Shown here: in pieces, positions 21,391-31,721 of the stretch | Layout of the letters: each line of letters starts with the position of its first letter | Position numbering within the stretch: the first letter of the stretch is position 1 | Assembly: GCA_015847255.1 (NCBI GenBank) | Contig: JADLZK010010879.1 | Span: forward strand, 310,001-374,000 | Direction: 5' to 3' | Length of the DNA stretch: 64,000 bases | Origin: Hyparrhenia diplandra | Taxonomy: Eukaryota; Streptophyta; Magnoliopsida; Poales; Poaceae | The notes under the pieces: generated by a model | What the model was told of the DNA's origin: nothing | The model's input: the letters and a program-made list of their open reading frames with translations, nothing else | Database searches by the model: none | Translations under genes and position numbers: made by a program

Positions 21391-24098
21391 ATGTCGCAGA
21401 GGTCGGAGGCGAGCACTGCTGGGGAAGGCGACGAGGAGCAGCGGCTGCGGGCCGCGCTGCGTCACCTGCAGGTGGAGCGGCGGGGGTGCTGGAGCGCCTG
21501 GTGTACAAGCACAGGAACCAGCACCGCGGCGCCGCCTACTTCCAGTACCTCCTCAAGGTGAGGCCTGGCCGCGCTCCCCTACACCTCCTCCTGAAGAAAC
21601 CTCCCATCCCGCTGAGCGAGTGGCGAGTTTCTATGCGCGCAGGTGAGGAGGGACCTGAAGCTTCTGCTGGGCGCCGGCCTCTCGGAGGTCCTCAACGCCG
21701 TGTTCCCGGTTCTCGCATGCCGCAAGCCGGCCAACACGATCCTCGTCCCCGCCAAGTCAGTCTGTTATTGTATTTACGCTTTTTACAAATTTCACTTGCT
21801 ATTATCTGATTACTTGGCTTGTTTGGAATTTTACTTAATTTTTTTTTTCTGAATGCTGATATAGGCAGACTAAGAAGAAACCTAGTGCAAACCACAGCCA
21901 TCATGAGAGGATTTTTAGGTGTATCCCGCCTTTTATCCCAGGTGTGTTTTTTTTTGTTTTTTGATGCGATTGGAATATTAACTTATGTATAGACTTGAAG
22001 TGAGAGATTTCATACTTTGCCCAACTTAATATCATATAAAATATCAGTCAAAATTTTCGTGGTCCTGTGCAGATGTCTGAACCTGTTATGAAGGCAGCAA
22101 TGTATCCTTTTTTTTTTTCTTGTTATATATGTCATGTTTCTGTTTAGTTCCTTAGGTAAAAAAAGGGACTAGTTGTGCTTGTGCACTTGGCTTACCTTAA
22201 ACTATAAATGTCTCAGCCTTGTCCATTTCATTATTACCACCATAAGAAAACAAATGTAAATTTCTCTTGCAACTTAAAGGTGTTCAAAGTTCCTTAACGT
22301 AAATTACAGTCAGATAACATTTTTACTTGCTAGATCATTCTTCGTTGATCTTTGCACGGCTGTGTTCTCTTTGCTTGCACGAGTAAGGGTCCTGATCCAA
22401 CAGGTGAGGCAATCTATAAGCATGGCTGATATTGTATCAAGAAGATTCGGTTTCAAATTGCTGACATGTGTTCTCCTAACAAGTTAGGAAAGTCACATTG
22501 GAGTCACATGCTAGCTAATATTGTTATTCTTTCTGTTTTCCTACATAGCTTTTTTTTGCTGTATACGCTGACCCTCTGGTATTTGTTTCACAGATGTTAC
22601 TTGATGTTGTGTCAATATACAATAAGGTCACTGATCTGACTGATAGGAAGCAGGCCGTTAAGATTAGCATCAGTGCAGTGCAGGTATATTTTACTTCGCA
22701 CTAGCAACGATGTCATTTTGTATATCATGGAGAAGCCGTATTGCCTTAGACCATGCTTTCACTTTTCACACAAATTGATCTTACTAGTAAATGTAATGAT
22801 TTCACTAAATAACTTTGCCCCTTTTTCTTTCTCTTATTCCAGGCTTTCAGAGAGTACTACCCCTCAATGAATGATGCATGTATAATTCTGGAGTGTTTAT
22901 GGGTAAAAGATAAATTCGTTTTGCATGAAAAGCTTAAAGATATCTGTCAGGAAACCCAAGTTGAGAATCAGAAGTGCTGCGATCCTGAATCTTCAATCCA
23001 GTATGAAACAGTTGCACTGATTAGTGAAGGTTGAAATGTTTTTTCTTCTATTCTTCACGATAAATGCTAAAATGCATGATGATCCATTGATCTTGAATTT
23101 TTGTTGCCTTTGTCATAATTAGTTGACATGCTCATGAATCATGAGAATGCTTGGTGCTTTGTTGCTGATTTTGATTTAAAGCAAGCACCTTAGTAGTGTA
23201 TTGCATTGTTAAGAACATAGCTCAAATTAAATATTAAGATATCTTGAATCATTTTACTATAATAAAATTCCCATGGTTCCCAAGCTAGTTACCAACTACC
23301 AAAGCAGGAGTATGGCTTTTTTTTGAGGTTAGTCCATCAATCTTTGGAAGTATGTCACATTAGAGCATATATTAAACAGTTGGTGGCATGATTTTTGGTG
23401 ATATGGGCATATGGCAGACGTGTGTTCTGATTTTAACCTCACATATCCTGCTTGAATGATAACCTAACATGGTTCTGACTGGAATGCACCAGCTTTTGCA
23501 TATTACAACTATATATTGAGCAATGTTTGATTAGTTATTTTTATAATTATGACTTATAAGTTCGTTAATTTGAAAGTCAGTTTTATAATTATAACTTACA
23601 GTTACAACTATATATGGAGCAATGTGAAAGCTAATATGGACCAGTTCTAATTTTATGGCTCTATGGTCTTTAACTTCAAAAGCATTCTTTTTAATTACAT
23701 TGCCCTATTTTGTGACCAATTTCAGACATGAAAAGTCTAGAAGAAACAAACTTGCTAGCCAGCCAGCTAGACACTTCTCTAGCAGAGCAACCAGATAAAA
23801 TGATCCATTGCAATGATGCTGGAGATACTCAGAACGGGAGGCAACTACAAAATGAAACCAGTGCTTGTCCAGTTCCTGACACCCTTAGTACCTGCGAGCA
23901 GCTGAAGCCCGAGACTAGGAAAAGAGTAGCATTTGTTGCAGTTGGAAACCGAAAGTCACAGGTGCAGCCTCAGGAACAAAATCATCAGAGGTGAACAAGA
24001 AGCGAAGAAGACTAGACATGATTTCTGCTTCCAACATACAATCTGGACTGTACAACAAATTGCTGGATTGTGAGACTACAGAGAATAACATACTTTAA
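21391..24098 (+). CDS. NEPRO-like nucleolar protein (DUF4477), eight exons, three single-base frameshifts
   Basis: Exons 21391-21557, 21643-21755, 21865-21941, 22073-22101, 22334-22403, 22594-22683, 22843-23029 and 23726-24098, all GT/AG. The N-terminal half carries the family signature: LERLVYKHRNQHRGAAYFQY, VRRDLKLLLGAGL and VFPVLACRKPANTILVPA, then SFFVDLCTAVFSLLARVRVL and REYYPSMNDACIILECLWV. NEPRO (nucleolus and neural progenitor protein) is linked in animals and yeast to RNase MRP/P and rRNA processing; the same nucleolar role is inferred here. The C-terminus is low-complexity and basic (VNKKRRRLDM). Frame breaks: one base missing at the G-run 21482-21486, one extra T at 21912-21916, one missing at 23952-23954. 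With these allowed for, the exons sum to 369 codons. The 3' end faces SEN54, 775 bp away. Confidence 0.8.
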
Positions 24099-24873
24099 TA
24101 TGTTCACTTCAAAAGTTAATACTTGAATACTTTGTCAAGGGAAAAGCAATAGGTAGGAAAATGAGCTTCTGCAAGTGCATCTCAAGATATGGCAAAGGTC
24201 ACTGTTCTGAAGCTGATGCCCCTCTTCATCTTTTCTGTACCAAATTACAAGGATGAACTGCAAGTTCACGGCAAAGTAGTTGTATTTGGGAGATGTCCAT
24301 CTTCACATCAACGTTTGGAAGTTGTTTAGACCATCAGAGATTTAAATAATAGTTTTGTAGAGTTTGTATTGGTCATTGTCACGCCAATGTTCAGCAGCAC
24401 ACTTTTATACAACTGGGTTCTATTTGCATCAGCAGATTTCTGCCTTACAGATTTAATTATTCATTCATTCATTGTGTGATTTTGTGGTTGCTTATGTGTT
24501 TCATTTGAAATATTTTTCATGTCAATTTGGACCTTTTGGTCACAAAAAAAATATGGCTCTGCAATTGTGCAAGCGCTAATCACTAATCAAGTATAGAAGC
24601 AAAGAATTCTGGCAGTTCTTATGACGCACTCAACAAAAGAGATTTTGGGCATGCATACATATACAGTATAGGGTATATAAATTAGTGGTTCAAGATTCAT
24701 CAAGACCCGTTCATCTCAAGATGGAACATTTCACGTACTATCAGGCTTTGGACCAATTGACCATGCTTCAAACAAGAAGATAATTGTTGTGACCAGCTGA
24801 GCTCATAAAATGATGAATGAAGATCTGGTTGTTGCTATCATGCTATGTACTTTACATGTTCTGCTGCTACCCA
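24099..24873. other. Tail-to-tail intergenic region between NEPRO-like gene and SEN54
   Basis: AT-rich, holding the two convergent 3' UTRs. No third gene or element recognised. Confidence 0.6.
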
Positions 24874-27000
24874 TCAAGGCAAACTTGGAAGTGTAACTTC
24901 ATCAAAGGAGAGAAAGCTGACACGTCCATTATCCACATGACAATATTTCAGAGGAATGCCCCTGAAATTATTCTCCATTGCTTCCAATTCAATCCTTGAG
25001 GGCGGTTTACCCCTGCATTACATTGGGAAAACAATACGTCAATGTCTTTCTTATGGGATTATTATGTCGAAGTTGTTATAGAAACATGTATCAACAGTGT
25101 ATATAAGATTATCCTGCTGGTTTTATTCATCAGCTGTGACCCTTGACTTACATGACATTGTTCTCTGCAGTTTATCTCTTAGCACAAAATCTTAGACCAC
25201 GTACAAGTGTACAACGCAGCTGCTTAGCTAGGCGCTTATCAGTTGCTGCATGTTTATTCTTCCACCACAGATGTTTGGTAGGGCGCTAGGGAATCTTTTG
25301 ACTAGGAAACTTATGGTTAAACGGATGGGAGCAGCAGATTAGCATGGAAGACTAGCTTTCCCATTGCAGGTTAAGGCTCTTAAGTACTTTGTTGATTATT
25401 CTATTTCCTTAAACGTTCGTTTAAGCACACCTAGGTTTTACATGCCCTTAGACCCCTGTTCAGTTTCATGTATTTATTTCTTTGGAGGGAAATGGTGAAA
25501 ATTAGAAAGAAAATGTGATAAGTTGCAATTGACAAACATAGAGAGAATATGCAGGCAAGAAATGATGATTGATTGATTATATAATTTGATGGCAACCTGG
25601 CAAGATAGAGTCCAACTAACTGAGAGCAGCTTCAACTGAGTTATCAATTGAGTTCATATAGCCAGCAGATGGGTGGCCATTGCAAATAGGCACATAAGCA
25701 CAAGAAATCCATTTATATAGGCGCGTCAAATTATATAATCAATCAATCAGAGCCACCCAAGACCTCCATGAAACTGGAACCATGTGTACCAGGGGGCACT
25801 CATATGTTCCAAACTAGAAGATATCAAACTAACAGTGCATTGGAAGCCTCACCACCCACCCACACACTGGCCAAAAAAAAAAATATGCATTCATATTTGC
25901 AGACAGATAATTCCATAATTAAGAAATGCCTAAAATGAAGGTCGACCCTGTTACCCTACACTAAATTAGTAAGATGATTGTGGAAAAATGAAACTGCGTT
26001 GAATCTATGAGCAATGGATTAACTGAGTCGATGAAGGAGTAATATACCTTAATAGACATAAGAGGAAACTAGGGGACCCTGGGGATGACTTTTTGAACTT
26101 GCTATTTGGTAGATAGACTTCAAAAGATGGAGATATCCCATCAATCTTCATTGTCCAGGGAACACCAAACCTTCCAACGATATATGCAAGCATTTCCTTG
26201 AGCAATTTGGTTATGTCACTGAAGGCTCTGTCAACTCTATTTAAGCTCTGATCAGTCTCAACTATACTCATCCGAGGAGCAACGGTGTCAAAAGTACCAC
26301 TATGCTTCATTGTCCAGGGAACACCAAATCTTCCAACGATATATCCAAGCGATTTCAAGTGCTTATAAGCCTGGAAGGTATCCCAGGTGCACCCATAATT
26401 TCCTCCAGCAAACTTTTCATAGATGTCTTTGATTCCTATGGTTTCATCCTTATCACTGAGAAGAATCAAGGCGCCACTTTCAGCCAAGAACCTGCATGTT
26501 TTCATACGACAATAAGCCTTCACTAGCAAATGCTTCAAAGATTCAAGCAGTGCAGCATTTGTGCTGGTCTGATGGACGCACAGCACACCATGGCTATAGG
26601 GCCAATAGACCAGTACACAATCAAATGCTGCACAGATATGACGTTTCATCGAACAGTTGGCGTACCCGATCTCCTCAACGTTGTAGTAAAGCTTGCCTGC
26701 CCGAGTGACACCGGTGGTCAGCCACAGATTACCCCTACTCTCCACCACCTCCGCAGCGCCGGTCTCCTCCAGCCACCGCGCGCGCGACGCCAGATCCCTG
26801 TGCCTAGATCCGCAGAACCCAGCGAGGTCACAATCCCAGGACGAGCCAAAACAAAAGGCAGAGCAATTGCGAGCAAAACGAAGCACGCACCTGAGCTGGA
26901 CCCTGGAGGCAGCGGACGGCTCAAAGGGGTTGAGGTGCTTCTCCTCGTCATCATCGTTTCCAACGGCGTCTCGCCGTCGGCCACGCGCGGCCGCCGCCAT
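24874..27000 (-). CDS. SEN54: tRNA-splicing endonuclease subunit Sen54
   Basis: Non-catalytic subunit of the heterotetrameric tRNA-splicing endonuclease that cuts introns from pre-tRNA. Exons 27000-26891, 26803-26666, 26491-26048 and 25012-24874 give 276 residues without a frame break. The N-terminal Sen54 domain reads ARWLEETGAAEVVESRGNLW, then KLYYNVEEIG joined to FLAESGALILL, then the signature WDTFQAYKHLKSLGYIVGR. The last exon, 1 kb away, gives SRIELEAMENNFRGIPLKY and CHVDNGRVSFLSFDEVTLP. A longer uninterrupted frame (27000-26005) runs through introns 1 and 2 because they lack in-frame stops, but the splice sites and family alignment argue against it. Odd feature: a 45-bp in-frame duplication repeats LAYIVGRFGVPWTMK late in exon 3. 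The gene is head-to-head with the RNF4-like gene. Confidence 0.85.
25566..25749. repeat. 184-bp inverted-repeat element in SEN54 intron 3
   Basis: A perfect 24-bp inverted repeat: the left arm at 25566-25589 begins TGATTGATTGATTATATAAT and the right arm at 25726-25749 is its exact complement. The size fits a MITE, but no target duplication or known terminus is evident. Confidence 0.65.
26146..26349. repeat. Dispersed 45-bp direct duplication within SEN54 exon 3
   Basis: Segments 26146-26190 and 26305-26349 differ at only two of 45 positions. The second is the conserved ancestral site; the first sits where family members pass directly from KEM to IDGISPSFEVYLP. Confidence 0.9.
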
Positions 27001-28785
27001 GATGATTACTTTTCACTTTTTACCGTGGAGTTCCTTTGGAAGTTTTTCGCGCTGCTGGGCTTGGGCTGGTCCGCCTCGGTCACTCCGGGCATTCGGGTAC
27101 CCGAACCCGATCGGTTCGGTTCTTCGGTTTTCTACCTAATTCGGTTCTCACAGAACCTGGAACCGATTGGTTCCCCACAGAACTTGGAACCGATCCGTTT
27201 CTAGGAAACACCGAACCGAGGTATTTCGGTTTCGGGTAATTCGGTTTGGTTTCGTTCTAACCGAATGGAACCGAAATTTTTCGAGTTTAGTAAAAAGCAG
27301 TACTCGTCAGCCATGTGAAATCGAAATCGGGCACTTAGTCACTTACATTGCAGGACAAAAATCGAAATCCAATGATATCGTCGACCATTAGCACAACAAA
27401 TCGAAATCGGGCACTTAATCTCGCTCGCCTCCATCGGGCTTAGGGCCGACGACATGGTGTGTGTCCCCGCCCGTCGGGCCGTCGATCTTGCACCTGGCGT
27501 CTTTCGGCGGGAGATGGCCGGCGGGTGGAGCCCGAGCGCTTCAGGGGGTCGGCGGCGGCGGGTAGCGCTTCAAGGTCGCGGGGGGGCGGGGAGAGCGAGG
27601 GGGGTCGGGGCGACGGGCAACGGGGACTTCACGGACCAAGGCCAGTGGTCGCGTCGCCGGGGCGGCGGGGAGAGCGAGGGGTCAGGATTGGGGAGTGAGT
27701 CTAAGTTCACTAGGGTTCGTTTACGCTTGGGTAGGATGTATTACTGGACTAGTATTGGGCCATACATATTATTTCGGTTATTTTAGGTTAATTCGAGTAC
27801 TCGTGCCTAGGAACCGAATTAACCGATAAAATTCGGTTCAAAAAACTTGGAACCGAACCTGATCGGTTCGGTTATTTTTGGTTCGGTCTCGGTTTTCGGT
27901 TTTCGTGCTCAAGGTGACGCCTCGGGGGACTCGCCTGAATTGGGCTTTGCTTAGCTTAATCACCGGAGAGTGGGCCCAATAGAAAGGAAGGGAAGAAGCT
28001 GAAGCGCTCCTTCTTTTAACGATACCCCTCAATCAAGTTCGCTCGCGGATTTATTGACATCCGACAATTCCCGGCAAATTTCCTACTAGGATCATAATTA
28101 CAAAATATAAATAAAAAATACTAGTACAACAGTCCGAGCCCAAAAACATTTCACCAAAAGAACGCCGAAGCCCGAAGCCTAAACACAACCGAGCAGGCCG
28201 TGTCTATAGCTGTCGCCTCGTCCCCTCTTGCCTCTCCGACGAGGTAACTGGTGGGCCGCCGCCGCCGATGCTGGTGCTGCTGCTTCTATCAGGTGCCGCC
28301 TCTCTCTCTCTCTCTCTCTGCCCCCTCCGTTGACATCTGCAGCCGGCACCTCTCCTCCGGTCCTCCCCTGCCGCTTCCCTCCCCTTCTCCCATGCGGCCC
28401 CCTTGCAGATCGGAGCTGCCATGGCCATGGGAGCCGATGGTGCGGAGATGGGAGTTTGGCCTTCCCCAAACCCTGCTGGTCCTCCTCTGCTCTTCCTCCT
28501 CTTTTGCTTTGCTGGATTTTGATCGTGGCGATGGGGACGCCCAGGATTTGGACGCTTAGGCGTCGATTTGAAAACCATGTAGTATATATCATACCATACT
28601 GTACATGGGATCCCATCATACATATACTCATTTTTTTTTCTCAAAATAATTGGGTATTCCTGGGAATACCCATGCAACCAGCTGGATCCGCCCATGCTAG
28701 CAGATATGCAGAACTAAACCATGTACCCATGAATTTCAGGTTCATCGTGGAGTTGAGGTGAGTATAGGCAGGCATCAAAGAGAGC
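27001..28785. promoter_or_regulatory. Bidirectional promoter region (SEN54 / RNF4-like) with an AACCGAA-rich repeat
   Basis: The region between the two divergent start codons. About 27085-27300 and 27775-27900 are packed with CGGTTCGGTT/AACCGAAC motifs in both orientations, framing a GC-rich centre. This looks like a non-autonomous DNA element with repetitive subterminal regions, but no clean terminus was found. The RNF4-like leader, from about 28200, contains a (CT)n run at 28300-28319. At least one intron must lie between that leader and the ATG at 28786. Confidence 0.5.
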
Positions 28786-30555
28786 ATGAGCACTGTCAGT
28801 GGTACAAGGCGTGCACCAAGGAGACAGTCGCAAGATGGGTCTGCTGATAAAGTAGTGGTGATATTAGAAGCAAGCACTCCGGTGGCAGGGAGCCGTCGTG
28901 TACCACCGACCCCTGTTCCTGGTGCCCGAAACGCACCCATTGATGTGGAGACCATCGAAGATGAAGTTCAGGCAGTATCGCCCTCACGAGTGCCCCCACC
29001 AGTATAATTCTCAGTATCTTGAATTTAAACAAGTACTGCACTTTTCAATAGCGTTGTTTGTTCTGCTAGTGTCATGCCATTGTATTCTGCAGAGGAGGAA
29101 CAGGATATTGTGAATGATAGTTGTGCTAATTTGGTGCACCATCATCTAGCACTTACATCAAAGCATATTGTATTCTGCAGAGGAGGAACAGGAGAACCAG
29201 GAGGGAACCTATAACAGTGGTTGACTTGGAGGTTGAATCTAGTCGGGAAGGTTAGTTTACTGGCTTTGTATCATTGTGTTTGTAGAATTGGTGTGGACTT
29301 TGTAATAGTATTTGTTCATCAATGCAATATCAAATTGCAATTAAATTCTTCAAAAGTTATAGATTCAACAACACATACAATTTGGGTTAGTGCTTTCAAT
29401 GTGCCTATGACTATATCGCAGATTACTCCATATTAGGACACAAGCTACTGTGATAGTGGTGACATGTCTCTAGGCTGTGGTGGAAGTTAGACTCATATTT
29501 CTCATTTTCTAATATCTTAGTTGACTTGCTTCTATGATATTGCATGCTGCCTACATGAAAAATATTTGTCAACACACATCTTATTTCCTAGCTTCCTCTG
29601 TGATTTAAGACTCCTATCTGTTACCATGCATTCAATCGTATATTTTTTGTGATGACGCATCTGTATCTTCTCCACAGGCAACAAACGCCAGAGGGCACAT
29701 TGCATCACTATAGATATAGATCGGGGAGCAGGGTCCAGCTTGCAGGTATTTATTTATTGTCTTGATTGAAGGGAATAAGTTTTTCAACTTCAAAGCTAGG
29801 TTGATAGAAGACCTATTTGTGTACTTTCAGCTATTTAATGTGCATAAGGTTTTCCTGCTAATGCTCAATGCTAACTTACACGTTCAAGGTTCAACATTCA
29901 TGTAACTTTGTCCTCTCAGTGGCTTGTTTTAAATTCAGATTTTCCTTTGCTGACCAAGTCTTGGAACACATACTTAAATATTATTATGGTGTGATATGGA
30001 TCTGACCGCGTTCTTCCTAGCTGCCAACATTTAATATCTATGACTATCCAAATGCTGTTGTAAACTTCTAGCATCATCTTTTTTTTTAAAAAAAAAACCT
30101 TCTAGCATCATGTTATGTTCTGTAATGTGGGTGATACTAGCTCACTGGCTCGCTATTTACTATATTCCGGAATACATTTTGAAAATTTCAGCAAAAGGAT
30201 GCCCTGTGTTTGATGCTTGCCCCAATTGCTTTTACATTGCTCTTGGCATTGAACTCAACTACGTGTTTCTATTCAATAGTCAAATGCCACACGAACCGGC
30301 AAAGAGCCTACCAAGGAAGTCCCCAAGGAACCATCCGGCAAAGAGCCTACCAAGGAAGTCCCCAAGGAACCATTTTTTACCTGCCCAATATGCTGGAATA
30401 AGATGGAGGAGCCTTCCACAACGACTTGTGGTCATCTCTTTTGCCACATGTGCATTAAGCAGGCCATAAAGGTTCAGAAGAAATGCCCTACTTGCAGGAA
30501 GAAGCTGAAATTGAATAGTGCTCATCGTATTTACCTTCCACAGGCTTCTAGTTAA
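28786..30555 (+). CDS. RNF4-like RING-HC E3 ubiquitin ligase (STUbL-type family)
   Basis: Exons 28786-29001, 29181-29250, 29678-29745 and 30280-30555 encode 209 residues with no frame break. The C-terminal RING is C3HC4: CPICWNKMEEPSTTTCGHLF, CHMCIKQAIK, CPTCRKKL, followed by the short hydrophobic tail IYLPQ typical of RNF4/RAD18-type RINGs. The N-terminal part is basic and Pro-rich, with the acidic hydrophobic segments PIDVETIEDE and TVVDLEVES. These resemble the SUMO-interaction motifs of SUMO-targeted ligases, so a STUbL role (ubiquitylating sumoylated nuclear proteins) is plausible but inferred. A 13-residue unit GKEPTKEVPKEPS is repeated just before the RING. A duplicated acceptor lies in intron 1. 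Confidence 0.8.
29081..29192 (+). repeat. Duplicated splice-acceptor segment in RNF4-like intron 1
   Basis: TTGTATTCTGCAGAGGAGG, continuing into AACAGGA, occurs at about 29081-29107 and again at 29167-29193. Both copies carry a usable pyrimidine-rich tract and AG. Only the second leads into a long open exon (29181-29250). Confidence 0.75.
30296..30373 (+). repeat. 39-bp in-frame tandem duplication in the RNF4-like exon 5
   Basis: Two nearly identical 39-bp units encode GKEPTKEVPKEP, the first followed by S and the second running into the FFTCP at the RING start. The near identity suggests a recent duplication. Confidence 0.9.
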
Positions 30556-31320
30556 GGTGAGCCGCTTTACATATCTGATGGCTCACTTTTGGGGCAATTA
30601 GCTTAACCTCTTTGTTATCTGATACAGGTTGATTGGCTTTGTCAAAGAAACTTCTGGTAACATAAAGCTGTGCAATGTGCAGTTAGGATCAGAAGTTCTT
30701 AGGGTGAACAGCAGATAGATGTTTCACCCTAGTCTATCACCAGGAGCTCATCATGAAAACTTCCTGACTAGGGAAGTGGATGTCAGCTTCAGTTTTACTC
30801 AGACTCGTATTGGATCCATGGCTCCAGAATGTTGTGTTGTTGTATGTATTAGGTTATTGCCCTAGTGGATTAGTGTAACTGGGATTTGCTTCATTCTAAA
30901 ATGATGATTAGCGTGTTGAAATATTAGCATTTTGGATGCTCTTGTTTGGTACTGTATATATCGTTCTATTTTCTGACCGCCTTCTCTGCCATCTAGAAAG
31001 TTTTTGGCTGATGCGCTGGGCATCCTATATAATACACGGCCTACACCAATCCAATGGGGAAATAACCTAATACTCTCTCCCTTTGTTCCAAATTATAAGT
31101 CTCTTTTGACTTTTTTTTGGTTTTTACCTATTTAGTGATACATAACCAAAATGGATGAATCAAAAAAAGTTAAAGTGGGCTTGTAAATCTTTATTGGCTC
31201 CCTGCGTGCACACCATCGGTTTATTTGCATGCAAATTTTAAACCAGAGGCCTAAACACATCTTCAGATAACACATGAATGGATCAAGAACCCCTGAACAC
31301 CATTTGTAATAAAATAGTTA
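30556..31320. other. RNF4-like 3' UTR, then Stowaway fragment
   Basis: 3' UTR probably to about 30960. A one-ended Stowaway remnant begins at about 31072 (CTCTCCCTTTGTTCCAAATT) and has no matching right end. Confidence 0.5.
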
Positions 31321-31528
31321 GGCTGTGTTTAGATCCAAAGATTGTGATTTCCCATCACATCAAATCTTGTCTCATGCATTAAGCATCAAATGTAGGTAAA
31401 TGAAATAACTAATTACACAGTTTGGATGATGAATCTTTTGGGCCTGGTTAGCTCATAGTAGGACAACAATTACTAAAAACAAGCGAAAAGTCTTCTGAGT
31501 GCCAAATTCAGGTGAACTGAACACGGCC
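31321..31528. mobile_element. MITE-like element
   Basis: 208 bp with imperfect terminal inverted repeats GGCTGTGTTTAG and (inward) GGCCGTGTTCAG. Non-coding; target duplication not clear. It lies just past the cyclin C stop codon. Confidence 0.55.
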
Positions 31529-31721
31529 TAGAAGTTATTATACTACTGACTTGAAATTCACTCCAGCAGCATACACAAACAACTCCATTGGGGTTCTGTC
31601 AACAGGTAGTTCAACACGTCACAAGCGACAGTGCAGGCTGAGTACATACACAGGTGGAAGTGTGATGTAGCTTACTACTAGTTTACACTCTAAGAAAGCT
31701 TGAATAGACTCCAAATCTGAG

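Noticed and set aside
26005..27000. 331-codon uninterrupted protein as the SEN54 product
   Set aside because: Parts correspond to introns with proper GT/AG borders, and the true C-terminus is in the exon at 25012-24874.
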